A stretch of DNA of 64,000 bases from NCBI RefSeq assembly GCF_004011865.1, contig NZ_RKLP01000007.1, positions 62,001 through 126,000 of the forward strand, written 5' to 3'. Origin of the DNA: Prescottella agglutinans. Lineage in GTDB: Bacteria > Actinomycetota > Actinomycetes > Mycobacteriales > Mycobacteriaceae. Of this stretch, positions 17,117-25,595 are shown piece after piece. Every line of letters begins with the position of its first letter. The first letter of the stretch is position 1. The translations under genes were made by a program, and so were the position numbers. Below the pieces are notes generated by a model. The model worked only from the letters and a program-made list of their open reading frames with translations. It was not told where the DNA came from and made no database searches.

Positions 17117-17135
17117 TTAGGGCAGCCTTTCCTAT
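17117..17135. promoter_or_regulatory. Weaker IdeR-like site
   Basis: TTAGGGCAGCCTTTCCTAT matches the IdeR consensus at 13 of 19 positions. It lies just after the 16363 gene, and no gene start follows on either strand, so it may be a chance match or a remnant. Confidence 0.25.
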
Positions 17136-17205
17136 ACTCATTCCTGTCGATACTGCTGGACCGCGCCGGAGTCCTGAGGGCTGCAGTGACTCCCGGTCCC
17201 TTCCA

Positions 17206-17240
17206 CGGCGGGTTCCGCGCACTGCGCGCGGAACCCGCCG
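17206..17240. terminator. Bidirectional hairpin between convergent genes
   Basis: Perfect 15-bp arms (17206-17220 and 17226-17240) with a 5-nt loop lie between the stops of the 16363 gene and the TfoX-like gene. Confidence 0.8.
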
Positions 17241-17250
17241 TCTCGTCTGC

Positions 17251-17604
17251 TCACAGACCGGCGACGAAGTCGTGGGCCTCGCGGGCCGCGCGGCGCCACG
17301 TGGTGAGCGTTCCGTCGAGGTCGTCGTCATCGACGGGGAAAACGACCCATTCCCTCATCGTCCGTGTGCCCATCGTGACCTTCCGGGCGACCCCGGCCTC
17401 CACGACCTCATCGGCGCGGGGCCGCGGCAGCTTGACGATCAGGCCGTGATCGCGGCCGAGGAACGCGAAGATCTTCCCGGCCACTCGCAGGCCCGGGCTG
17501 CGGAACATGGTGCCGAACTCGACGTCGGGTTCGCGGAGGAACTCGGCGGCCAGGTCGTCGAGCAGTGCCCGCGTCGGATCGGAACTGCCGGACGCTTCAC
17601 CCAT
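17251..17604 (-). CDS. TfoX N-terminal-domain/YjbR-like protein
   Basis: 117 residues from ATG 17604 (GGGAGGACAGC upstream). The core VEFGTMFRSPGLRVAGKIFAF (split), GLIVKLPRPRADEVVEAG and MREWVVFPVDDDDLDGTLTTW matches the TfoX N-terminal/MmcQ-YjbR superfamily. These are small alpha/beta proteins common in actinobacteria, with no established biochemical role outside the competence regulator TfoX. It is too short to carry the TfoX C-terminal helix-hairpin domain. Monocistronic, facing the iron-regulated gene across a hairpin. Confidence 0.75.
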   Translation of the reverse strand: MGEASGSSDPTRALLDDLAAEFLREPDVEFGTMFRSPGLRVAGKIFAFLGRDHGLIVKLPRPRADEVVEAGVARKVTMGTRTMREWVVFPVDDDDLDGTLTTWRRAAREAHDFVAGL

Positions 17605-17680
17605 GCTGTCCTCCCGCGGGGAATCGGTTCACTTCCGGGTCCACACACTGCGACCGTAGCGCTCGCAGGGATCCCGGGCG

Positions 17681-18247
17681 TCACGAGGAGGGGACTACAC
17701 GGAACATCCCGCAGGGGCTTCCGCCGGCGGCGATCTGGAACGTCGCCACCGGCGTTCCGGTCGGGTCGAGTACGGCGTACTCGTCGAAGGACGTCACGAT
17801 CGTCGACGGGCAGCGCCACAACGGGCGATCGGTCGAATCCGGAAGCGACACCAGGATCTTCTGCACCTCGGTGCCGTCGGTGACGAACGACGGGGGCGGA
17901 ACGAGGTCCTCGGCCGCGGCTTCGATCGGTGCCTCACTGCCGCCGCTCCCTTCGTGCGCGTAGTGGCAGCGAAGCAGCGATACACCCGAAGTAGTCGGGT
18001 TCCTCTTGTAGGCGAGCAGCCATTCCCTGCCGAACAGTCGTCCTTCGTCGCCGTACCTCGACGACTCCGCGCATTCCGCTGATCCCGTGCCCGTCTCGTC
18101 GGATGTCGATTCCGTGGCACTCGCGGTGGGTTCGGCGGTCGAGGTGTCCGAAGCGCAGCCGGCGAGCACGAACGACGAGACCGCGCCCACGGCGGTGAGC
18201 GCGATGGTTACGGCGGCACGACGCGAGCGCGCGTGAGGTGAGGGCAT
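17681..18247 (-). CDS. Putative lipoprotein of unknown function
   Basis: 188 residues. The N-terminus has a twin-Arg/charged start (RSRRAAVTIALTAVGAVSSF) and lipobox LAGC at about residues 28-31, so the mature protein should be lipid-anchored on the outer face of the membrane. A Ser/Thr/Glu-rich linker follows. The mature domain has four further Cys, in ECAESS, RCHYAH, RCPSTI and PCGMFR, which could form two disulfides. No family recognised. The gene stands alone, with its start ~200 bp from the thioesterase gene on the other strand. Confidence 0.7.
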   Translation of the reverse strand: MPSPHARSRRAAVTIALTAVGAVSSFVLAGCASDTSTAEPTASATESTSDETGTGSAECAESSRYGDEGRLFGREWLLAYKRNPTTSGVSLLRCHYAHEGSGGSEAPIEAAAEDLVPPPSFVTDGTEVQKILVSLPDSTDRPLWRCPSTIVTSFDEYAVLDPTGTPVATFQIAAGGSPCGMFRVVPSS

Positions 18248-18451
18248 GGTTAGCGACGCTAAGCGGCGACGGGCCGTCTAGGTGGGGTTTTCGGCAATCC
18301 GGGTCCGCCGGACCGGCCCTGCGGCGGGGTCGGTTGCCCGGCTCGCCGCGGTGTGGATCACTATGACGAGGTACATATTCGGCAGGCGGTCACGTCGACA
18401 GGACATTCATCGGCATCGGAGCGACCGCCCGCACAGCGGATGGAGCAATTC

Positions 18452-18916
18452 ATGGCGAGCGAGGCAGAGCACGCATTCGTGCTGACGGACGGGGCCGACC
18501 CGGCCGAGGTCAACGCGTTCCTCAACAAGGGGTTTGGTGAGGCCCTGGGGCTTGAGTTCACCGAACTGACCCCCGACCGCGTCCGCGCGCAGTGGAAGGT
18601 CACGCCCGCGCTCTACCAGCCGTGGGGAATCATGCACGGCGGCGTGCACTGCGCGGTGATCGAATCCGTCGCCAGCATCGCAGCGAGTCTCTGGCTCGGC
18701 GACCGCGGCCACGTCGTCGGCGTCAACAACAACACCGACTTCCTCCGCGCCACCCGCGACGGCGTCCTGTTCGCCGAGGCGAGCCCGGTGCACCGCGGGC
18801 GCACCCAGCAGTTGTGGCTCGTGACGATCACCGACGAACAGGAACGGACCGTCGCACGCGGACAGGTCCGCCTCCAGAACATCACCGAGACCGCGGCGCT
18901 CGGCAACAACAAATAG
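18452..18916 (+). CDS. PaaI-type hotdog-fold thioesterase
   Basis: 154 residues from ATG 18452, with GGAG 6 nt upstream; an in-frame ATG at 18440 lacks one. The hotdog core shows QPWGIMHGGVHCAVIESVAS, the HGG-x-E active-site pattern of 4-hydroxybenzoyl-CoA/PaaI thioesterases, then VVGVNNNTDFLRATRDGVL and RTQQLWLVTITDEQERTVARG. It should hydrolyse an aryl- or acyl-CoA thioester in the cytoplasm, probably as a tetramer. The close relative in M. tuberculosis is Rv1847, adjacent to blaI there too; here several genes have been inserted between them. Confidence 0.88.
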   Translation: MASEAEHAFVLTDGADPAEVNAFLNKGFGEALGLEFTELTPDRVRAQWKVTPALYQPWGIMHGGVHCAVIESVASIAASLWLGDRGHVVGVNNNTDFLRATRDGVLFAEASPVHRGRTQQLWLVTITDEQERTVARGQVRLQNITETAALGNNK

Positions 18917-18923
18917 GCACGTC

Positions 18924-18957
18924 GGCTGAGCTGCCACCTCGAGGGGGCGGCTCAGCC
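18924..18957. terminator. Bidirectional hairpin between thioesterase and ndh
   Basis: GGCTGAGC...GCTCAGCC arms extend to ~12 bp with one G-U pair (18924-18935 with 18946-18957). The right arm overlaps the ndh stop codon, so the hairpin serves both convergent genes. Confidence 0.75.
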
Positions 18958-20325
18958 GGCCTCGCGTGATTCGGCGTCGCGGCGCGCGCGACTCTGCTCC
19001 TGCAGGATGTCGATCGCGTTGCGCGCGAACACCTGCTGCTCGGTCGACGCCATCTGGGCGCGCCCGCGACCGAGGAACGAGACCGTCCACGAGATCACCG
19101 TCGACAGGCGACTGCGGAACCCGATCAGATACATCAGGTGGATGACGAGCCACATGATCCAGCCGATGAACCCGCTGATCTCGAGCTTGCCGACCTTCGC
19201 GACGGCACTGTGCCGGGAGATCGTCGCCATCGAGCCCTTGTCGAAGTACTTGAACGGCTGCCGGTCCTCGGGGCGGGCGCCGTCGAGCCCCGCACGGATC
19301 TCCTTGGCCGCGTACTTGCCGCCCTGCATCGCCACCTGCGCCAGGCCGGGCAGCTTGTCCAGCGACATCATGTCGCCGATGACGAACACGTTCGGGTAGC
19401 CGGGCACCGTCAGATCCGGGTTGACGTGGACGCGTCCCGCCCGGTCCACCTCGGCACCGGACTGCTCACCCAGCTGTCGGCCCAGCGGGCTGGCCTGCAC
19501 GCCTGCCGACCACACCTTGCACTGCGCCTCGATCCGCGTCTCGGTGCCGTCCTTGCTCTTGACGACCAGCCCGTTCACGTCGACGTTCGTCACCATGGCG
19601 TTCAGCAGGATCTCCACGCCGAGCTTCCCGAGCCGCTCGGCGGCCTTACGGCTGAGCTTGCCGCCGTACACCGGTAGCACCGCGGGCGCACCGTCGACGA
19701 GGATCACCCGGGAATCGCGGGGATCGATCCGCCGGAACGCCCCCGCCAGCGTGCGGTGCGCGAGTTCGGCGATCTGCCCGGCCATCTCCACGCCGGTCGG
19801 CCCCGCGCCGACCACCACGAACGTGAGCAGGCGCCGCCGTTCCTCGGGGTCGTCGGACAGTTCTGCCTGCTCGAACGCGCCGAGGATGCGCCCACGTAAC
19901 TCGAGGGCGTCGTCGATCGTCTTCATCCCGGGCGCGAACTCCGCGAAGTGGTCGTTGCCGAAGTAGGACTGCCCGGCCCCGGCGGCGACGATCAGCGAAT
20001 CGAACTCGGTGACGGTCTCGCGGTCGAGGAGCCGCGAAGTGACCTTGCCGGCGGCGAGGTCGATCGTCTCGACGTCACCGAGGAGCACCTCGACGTTCTT
20101 CTGCTTGCGGAGCACCATCCGGGTGGCCGGGGCGATGTCGCCGACGGACAGGATCCCCGTCGCCACCTGGTACAGCAGCGGCTGGAACAGGTGATGCGTC
20201 GTCCGGGCGACGAGCGTGACGTCCACGTCGGCGCGCTTGAGCGCCTGGGTGGCGAACAGCCCGCCGAAACCGGATCCGATGACCACGACGCGATGGCGAA
20301 GGGCTTGTGCCGAGGGGGTGCTCAT
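18952..20325 (-). CDS. ndh: Type II NADH:quinone dehydrogenase (NDH-2)
   Basis: 457 residues from ATG 20325 (GAGGAGCGCGGA upstream). The FAD-binding GxGxxG reads VVVIGSGFGGLFATQAL; the NADH-binding one reads FVVVGAGPTGVEMAGQIAEL. TTHHLFQPLLYQVATG and VIGDMMSLDKLPGLAQVAMQGG (split) are NDH-2 signatures. The C-terminal ~70 residues (WIMWLVIHLMYLIGFRSR) are amphipathic and dock the enzyme on the inner membrane face. It feeds electrons from NADH to menaquinone without pumping protons. Length and end match mycobacterial Ndh (Rv1854c), and the local order is preserved. Confidence 0.93.
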   Translation of the reverse strand: MSTPSAQALRHRVVVIGSGFGGLFATQALKRADVDVTLVARTTHHLFQPLLYQVATGILSVGDIAPATRMVLRKQKNVEVLLGDVETIDLAAGKVTSRLLDRETVTEFDSLIVAAGAGQSYFGNDHFAEFAPGMKTIDDALELRGRILGAFEQAELSDDPEERRRLLTFVVVGAGPTGVEMAGQIAELAHRTLAGAFRRIDPRDSRVILVDGAPAVLPVYGGKLSRKAAERLGKLGVEILLNAMVTNVDVNGLVVKSKDGTETRIEAQCKVWSAGVQASPLGRQLGEQSGAEVDRAGRVHVNPDLTVPGYPNVFVIGDMMSLDKLPGLAQVAMQGGKYAAKEIRAGLDGARPEDRQPFKYFDKGSMATISRHSAVAKVGKLEISGFIGWIMWLVIHLMYLIGFRSRLSTVISWTVSFLGRGRAQMASTEQQVFARNAIDILQEQSRARRDAESREAG

Positions 20326-20429
20326 TCCGCGCTCCTCGAAGGTTCGTCGAAAAGTGCTGTCCCTGTCACCGTAGCCGCCGGGTGCTCAGTCGTCCCGTCA
20401 ACTCGGCCGCCCCCGGGCGATGCGCCGAA

Positions 20430-20468
20430 CGCCGATGGGCGGCGGGATACTCCCACCGCCCATCGGCG
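20430..20468 (-). terminator. Hairpin downstream of the MFS exporter gene
   Basis: 13-bp perfect arms CGCCGATGGGCGG / CCGCCCATCGGCG (20430-20442, 20456-20468), 20 bp past the MFS stop codon on the minus strand. Confidence 0.8.
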
Positions 20469-20487
20469 CGATTGTCGGGTGTGCGGG

Positions 20488-21945
20488 TCACGCCTCCGTG
20501 AACGAGCTACCGCGACGGATCAGCAACGTGAAGCCGATCGTCACCAGGCCCAGGACCACCATCATCGTCGCGACCGTGTTGAGGCCGCTCACGGTCGGTG
20601 CGGCACTGCCGGCGGCGGTGGCGGACGACGCGAGCAGCATCGTCGCGATCGACGTGCCGATGCCCTGACCGCCGGTGCGGAGCACCGAGTTGGTTCCGGT
20701 CGCCTCGCTGGTGTTGTCCTCGGGCACGGCCTCGACGATGAGGTTCGGCAGCGCGGTGTACGCGAAGGCGGTACCGATCGAGACCGTGATGATCATCGCG
20801 ACCATGCCGGCCACCGAGTCGTGGAAGACGATCAGCATCGCGCTGCTGAGCGTGAACAGTGTGGTGCCGAGCAGCATCGAGGCGCGGGAGCCGACGGTCC
20901 GCGAGATGCGGCCGCTGAGCGGGGTGCACACGAAACCGAACATCGAACCGATGAACGACAGCCAGCCCGCGTTCGTGGCGGAGATACCGAGACCGAACGG
21001 CGCGGTCGTGGGGGACTGCAGGATCATCGGGATGATCATGGTGCTGATGCCCATAGGGCCCACGGCGATCGCAAGCGTCGCGGCCATCGTCAGAGCCACC
21101 TTGCGGTCGGTGAACATGCGCACGTTGACGATGGGATCGGTCACCCGGAGCTCCCACAGCACCCACAGCGCCAGGACGACCAGACCGCCGACGATCAGCC
21201 CCAGGGTCTTGACGTCCGTCCACCCCCACGCGCCGGACTTGTTGATGCCCAGCAGCACCGCCGCGATGGCCGGCGCGAACGCGATCGTGCCGAGGTAGTC
21301 GACCTTCTGAGTCGTGCCCGTCGGCGGGCGCCACGGCAACACGAACAGCACCAGCAGCAGAGCCAACACCGCGTACACGGCGGCGACGACGAAGATCATG
21401 TGCCAGCTGGCGTGGTCGAGCATCACGCCGGCCACCAGCAGCGACGCCGAGCCGGCGGCGACGGCTGAACCAGAGATGACCGCGATGGCCACGGGTACCT
21501 TGGCCGCGGGCAGGTGCTCACGCGCCAGACCGATGCACAGCGGCAGGATCGCACCCGCCACACCCTGGATCGCGCGACCGACGATGATGCTGCCGATGCT
21601 GTCCCCGATGGCGCTGATGAACGAGCCGAGTGCAGCGGCACCGAGGAGCACGACGAGTACCCGCTCACGCCCGTACATGTCACCGAGGCGACCGCACACC
21701 GCGGCCGAGGCGGCGGCGACCAGGAGGAACGCCGTGACGGCCCACCCGACCGTCGCGGCGTCGCTGTGGAACTCCCGGATGAACGTCGGGATGGCGGCGT
21801 ACACCATCGACGTCTCGAAGGCGCTGATGATCTCGACGAGCACGAGAACGGTGATGATCACCCATGCGGGGCGCTGGCGGCTGTACCGGCCACGCGCGGC
21901 CGGGGGAGCCGCGACCGTGGTGCGGGCGTCTGCGGTTGCTGTCAC
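20488..21945 (-). CDS. MFS drug/solute exporter (DHA2-like)
   Basis: About 485 residues from GTG 21945; the frame stays open for 48 more codons upstream without a good start. There are about fourteen hydrophobic segments. Signatures include VEIISAFETSMVYAAIPTFIR, GRLGDMYGRERVLVVLLG (motif A), GRAIQGVAGAILPLCIGLAR (motif C-like, split) and a long loop with RPPTGTTQKVDYLG between the halves. This fits proton-driven DHA2 exporters of lipophilic compounds. No regulator gene is adjacent. A 7-bp hairpin (21971-21989) in the presumptive leader may affect expression. Confidence 0.85.
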   Translation of the reverse strand: MTATADARTTVAAPPAARGRYSRQRPAWVIITVLVLVEIISAFETSMVYAAIPTFIREFHSDAATVGWAVTAFLLVAAASAAVCGRLGDMYGRERVLVVLLGAAALGSFISAIGDSIGSIIVGRAIQGVAGAILPLCIGLAREHLPAAKVPVAIAVISGSAVAAGSASLLVAGVMLDHASWHMIFVVAAVYAVLALLLVLFVLPWRPPTGTTQKVDYLGTIAFAPAIAAVLLGINKSGAWGWTDVKTLGLIVGGLVVLALWVLWELRVTDPIVNVRMFTDRKVALTMAATLAIAVGPMGISTMIIPMILQSPTTAPFGLGISATNAGWLSFIGSMFGFVCTPLSGRISRTVGSRASMLLGTTLFTLSSAMLIVFHDSVAGMVAMIITVSIGTAFAYTALPNLIVEAVPEDNTSEATGTNSVLRTGGQGIGTSIATMLLASSATAAGSAAPTVSGLNTVATMMVVLGLVTIGFTLLIRRGSSFTEA

Positions 21946-22421
21946 TGAAGTAGATGTCCAGACTCTTGACCGGCCCGAAACGCGGGCCGTGGTGCGTGAA
22001 ATTCGAAGAATCGCGAGGTCGTCGCGCCTGCGGGCCGAGAGCGGCCATGGGTGGGCGACGCTGCTGTTCCGTGGGTCACAGTGTGGCAACTCACTATCGA
22101 CGCACCGCGTACGTGCGCACTCAGTGGGACTGCACCGTGACGGGCGTAACAGCGGCGAGCTGGGGAAATGGCGAAAAGGCCTGGTGGCGGCGCTGCATCG
22201 TCATCGGCTTACGACGGGCGGGACTCTCGCTGGCCGGGACGGAAGGGCGCGGTTCGGCGCACCTGTGCATCACGCCCCGACGCACGCGCGGCGAACAAAC
22301 CATCGATCAGTGTTCCAGCCGGTCCGTCGTTCCGGTGCGGAATCGCCGAAATCCCCGGTACCACGACGCCGTCGAATCCCGTCCGGCACAGAGCAGGTGG
22401 GAACGGGCGCACCGGGTGCGG
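21946..22421. other. Gene-free interval
   Basis: 476 bp between the MFS start and the recombinase stop. Frames here are short and show no conserved motifs or ribosome sites. A small hairpin (CGGCCCG/CGGGCCG, 21971-21989) lies just upstream of the MFS gene. I see no attachment-site-like duplication next to the recombinase. Confidence 0.5.
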
Positions 22422-23447
22422 TCAGTTCCCGTCGAGCAGTCGATACAGGGGATTCCGGGCTGCCGCCTCCCGCACCCCGGTGCCGGCGCCCTCCGTGTAC
22501 ACCTGGGTCGTGTTCATCGACTCGTGACCCAGCATCCGCATCAGCGTGAAGATGCTGACGTTCTCGTCGGCCATGTTGGTGGCGAAGGTGTGCCGGAACT
22601 GATGGGTCAGAGCACCCTTCGCGCGTTCCCCGTTGATGCCGGCACGCCGATAGGCGCGCAGCACGCGGTACTGCAGCGTCCCCCGCGTGATGCGGTCCCC
22701 GTCGGCGCCGACGAACAGGGGATCGGTGCTGCGGAAATGCTGCCACGCGGTCGCGTCCGACGGGACCCGCCGCTTGGTCGAACCGGGGAACCGTTCGATC
22801 CGTGACTCCAGGTAGCCGGTCAACGCGGCCACCAGCGCGGGCTCGGCCGTCGCGACCCGCTCCTTACTGCCCTTGCCACGAACCAGGATCACCTTCGCCG
22901 CCCCGGCCGCGGCGTCGACCGCGCCGCGCACGTCGCCGATGTCGACCGCGATCAACTCCGACGAACGCATCCCCGTCAACAGTGCCATCAGGATGATCGC
23001 GAAGTCCCGTTCCCCCCACGGACGGACACCGTCGGTGTCATCCTCCTGCAGCGTCGCCACGAGCCGGGCCACCGCGTCGGACGGCAGCGCCTTGGGAATC
23101 CGCTTGGGCGCCTTGGGGCGAAGCACCGCCGACATCGGATTCGCGACGATCGCGTCCAGCGAGAACAGGAAGTCGCACAGCGTGTTCCAGGTGGACCAGC
23201 AGCGACGGATCGACGCCACCTCGTGCGTCGCGGCGAAGGACGCGAACGCCTGCTGCATCGACGGCTTGGTGATCACGTCCAACGGCAACTCGCCCGCGGG
23301 CACGCCGGCCTGCTGGGCCAGGAACTCGCAGATCCCCGCATAGTCCTGCCGATACGCCTTGAGTGTGTGCGGCGACGGCTTCGCCGTGCTGCGGTGCAGC
23401 AGGAACTCGCCGAACCAGGCGTCGAGTAATCGTCGATCGTCGCTCAC
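22422..23447 (-). CDS. Tyrosine recombinase/integrase (XerC/D-like), orphan
   Basis: 341 residues from GTG 23447, with GGAG at good spacing. The N-terminal SAM-like DNA-binding domain (about 10-110) is followed by a catalytic domain with TGMRSSEL (catalytic Arg), RGKGSKER (beta-hairpin Lys), THQFRHTFATNM (HxxR) and MLGHESMNTTQVYTEG (His and Tyr nucleophile). All five catalytic positions are present, so the enzyme should be active. Neighbours are an exporter and a cyclase fusion; no phage, excisionase or conjugation genes are near. It could be an orphan left by an excised element or a chromosomal Xer-like recombinase. Confidence 0.85.
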   Translation of the reverse strand: MSDDRRLLDAWFGEFLLHRSTAKPSPHTLKAYRQDYAGICEFLAQQAGVPAGELPLDVITKPSMQQAFASFAATHEVASIRRCWSTWNTLCDFLFSLDAIVANPMSAVLRPKAPKRIPKALPSDAVARLVATLQEDDTDGVRPWGERDFAIILMALLTGMRSSELIAVDIGDVRGAVDAAAGAAKVILVRGKGSKERVATAEPALVAALTGYLESRIERFPGSTKRRVPSDATAWQHFRSTDPLFVGADGDRITRGTLQYRVLRAYRRAGINGERAKGALTHQFRHTFATNMADENVSIFTLMRMLGHESMNTTQVYTEGAGTGVREAAARNPLYRLLDGN

Positions 23448-23537
23448 GCCGGTCCGCTCCAATGTCCTTCCGCTGCCCCTCGACTCGGACGGACCAGCAC
23501 ATGTGTTCGATCCGTACCGCAGCAGTGTATAGGCAGA

Positions 23538-25037
23538 TCACCCGGACTCGGGTCGACGCCACCGGCCCCCGCGGTCGGACAACCGGACCACGGTGCGCGC
23601 GAGACCCGGGGTCCCGCGCACCACCCTCAGGAACATCCGGTCCAACAGGTTCGGTGCCGGCGGACCGTCGCACGGCCACGGCTTGTCGGACTCGTCGGGA
23701 TCGCCGTTGCCCACCGCGAACAGCTGCCACCGGCCGGGAACGCCACGGAGCGTGTGGACGCCGCGGCACGCGAACCCCAGCCCCGAGCCCTGCGCGAGGT
23801 CGCGCACCGCCTGGGAGACGAGCACCTCACCCGCACGCGCGACGCCGCACGTGCGGGCCCCGATATGGACAGTCATCCCGGTCAGATCCGAGCCGTCGTG
23901 CTCGACGACACCCGAATGCACGCCACATCGCACCATCAGGCCGATACCGGACACGGCCGCCCGGATGCGGTCCGCGCAGCGCACGGCAGCGATCGGACCG
24001 TCGAAGACACTGAACGTGCCGTCGCCGACCACGTTGACGACGCGGCCACCCGCCGACTCCACCAGTTCGTGCACCTGACGTTCGTGCGCCGCACGGACAT
24101 CCCGGTACGCGAGGTCGCCGATACGGGCGAGCAGTTCCGTCGACCCGACGAGATCGGTGAACAGGACGGTGGCGAGAAACTCGTCGGCCTCGACGGGGCG
24201 GTTCGCGCCGGTGGCCGCGAGCTCGAGCTGATCGAACGCGGGAGTGAAGGACTCACCGAGCGACGAACCCCGCAACGTCTTGGGCAGCCACTGGAACGTC
24301 CCACGCGGTATCCGATCGGCCACGTAGCGCGCGACGTTCTCCGGCACCGGGCCGGAAGGCACCAGCAGCACGCGCGTCGGCGCCTGGATCGCCGGCAGCA
24401 TCGACGAATAGTCCGAGCGGAGCGACCGTTCCAGATAGGCGCGGGCCGTACCCGGGGTGGCCGAACAGCGCTCCATCATCGCCATGATCCGACGATTCCG
24501 CGGGGAGTCGAGCGCGGGATCCCACATGGCCAGGCTCATGCCCGAGCCCCACGCATCGAAGGCGGCACGCCACCCGTCGACGAACCGCGCGCGTGACGTC
24601 GAGGTCCACCCGTGCGGGACACCGGAATCGACGAGTGCCTCGGCGAACGGCTGCACCAGGACGAGCCCGGCGACCCGCTCCGGAGAACGGGCAGCGACCA
24701 GCGACAGCGGGGCACACGTGCTCGCGACGCCGCTCATGGTCGCCGACGCCATTCCCAACTCGTCCATGACGGCGACGATGTCGTCGGCCTGTTCCTCGAT
24801 CGTCGGGATGTGATCGACCGGGTCGGACATGCCGAGGCCGCGGCACTGGAAAAACGCGGTCCGGGCATAGCTGGAGCCGCGCTCGAGGAGATAGTGGATA
24901 TGCGGATCGGTCCACATCAGATCGAGATGAAGATTGATCTCCATGAACCAGACCACATCATGGCCGTCGTCACCGACGACCTGATAGGCGAGAGCACGCC
25001 CGGCGCGTTGGACGTACCGGGTGACCGGTGGGTCCAC
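23538..25037 (-). CDS. Alpha/beta-hydrolase fused to a class III adenylate/guanylate cyclase domain
   Basis: 499 residues from GTG 25037. A TATTCT -10-like hexamer (25044-25049) lies only six bases before that GTG, suggesting a leaderless transcript; ATG 25067 is the alternative. Residues ~1-280 are an alpha/beta-hydrolase domain (FFQCRGLGMSDPVDHIPTIEEQ in pieces, PTRVLLVPSG). Its nucleophile elbow reads SGVAST, without the usual GxSxG, so catalysis is doubtful. Residues ~300-450 form a cyclase catalytic domain (VLFTDLVGSTELLARIGD; VVNVVGDGTFSVFDGP), giving both metal-binding Asp positions. This fusion is recurrent in mycobacteria and relatives. The nucleotide product and ligand are unknown. 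Confidence 0.85.
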   Translation of the reverse strand: MDPPVTRYVQRAGRALAYQVVGDDGHDVVWFMEINLHLDLMWTDPHIHYLLERGSSYARTAFFQCRGLGMSDPVDHIPTIEEQADDIVAVMDELGMASATMSGVASTCAPLSLVAARSPERVAGLVLVQPFAEALVDSGVPHGWTSTSRARFVDGWRAAFDAWGSGMSLAMWDPALDSPRNRRIMAMMERCSATPGTARAYLERSLRSDYSSMLPAIQAPTRVLLVPSGPVPENVARYVADRIPRGTFQWLPKTLRGSSLGESFTPAFDQLELAATGANRPVEADEFLATVLFTDLVGSTELLARIGDLAYRDVRAAHERQVHELVESAGGRVVNVVGDGTFSVFDGPIAAVRCADRIRAAVSGIGLMVRCGVHSGVVEHDGSDLTGMTVHIGARTCGVARAGEVLVSQAVRDLAQGSGLGFACRGVHTLRGVPGRWQLFAVGNGDPDESDKPWPCDGPPAPNLLDRMFLRVVRGTPGLARTVVRLSDRGGRWRRPESG

Positions 25038-25174
25038 TCGTCCAGAATAGCCGCACGTCCACGGCATTTCGCGTCGCGCGGGACGCCGGCAGCGGGCGCG
25101 AAGCGGGTGCTTCACCCTCGATTTCACCCCAATCCAGCTTTCGCTGAACGACCTGCTGTCGCTAACTTCATATC

Positions 25175-25204
25175 GCCAGGCACACCCCCCGACGTGTGCC
25201 TGGC
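25175..25204. other. 11-bp inverted repeat in a divergent region
   Basis: GCCAGGCACAC and GTGTGCCTGGC with an 8-nt loop. It lies between the divergent cyclase fusion and metallothionein-like genes, so it is not obviously a terminator. It may be a leader hairpin or an operator for one of them. Confidence 0.45.
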
Positions 25205-25354
25205 TTCAACTTTCCGGCGTCCCGTTGCCCCGCGCTCGTCCGCGTGGGCAGCGGGACGTTGTCGTATGCGGATTCGCGTGTAGTGCCACCGCGGCCGGGG
25301 TACCCACTTGCTATGCCGGTCGGGTGCCGGCCGGATCGGACGAGGAGGCGAACG

Positions 25355-25588
25355 ATGTCGACCTGCGAGACGTGCGGCAACGACTACGACAAGGCATTCA
25401 CGATCATCATGGGCGACCGCCGCGGGGTCTTCGACAGCTTCGAATGCGCCGCGCAGGCGATGGCGCCGGTGTGCGGGCACTGCGGCTGCCGCATCCTCGG
25501 CCACGGTGTCGAGGACGAGAGCCGCATCTTCTGCTGCGCCAACTGCGCGCGGCGGGCGGGGCACGAGCAACTGGTAGACCGCGTCTGA
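25355..25588 (+). CDS. Small Cys-rich metallothionein-like/zinc-ribbon protein
   Basis: 77 residues, ATG 25355 with GAGGAGG upstream. The sequence contains CETCGNDYDKAF, FECAAQAMAPVCGHCGCRILGH (split) and IFCCANCARRAGHEQL: ten Cys in CxxC/CxC/CCxxC groupings plus His residues. This resembles the actinobacterial family annotated as prokaryotic metallothionein. It should bind zinc or a similar metal; regulatory and storage roles are both possible. It is followed 7 bp later by the convergent stop of the sigma factor gene, so there is no room for a separate terminator. Confidence 0.8.
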   Translation: MSTCETCGNDYDKAFTIIMGDRRGVFDSFECAAQAMAPVCGHCGCRILGHGVEDESRIFCCANCARRAGHEQLVDRV

Positions 25589-25595
25589 CCGGATG

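Noticed and set aside
22422-25037. Possible integrative element around the tyrosine recombinase
   Set aside because: No tRNA, direct repeats, excisionase, replication or phage genes found nearby; left as an orphan recombinase.
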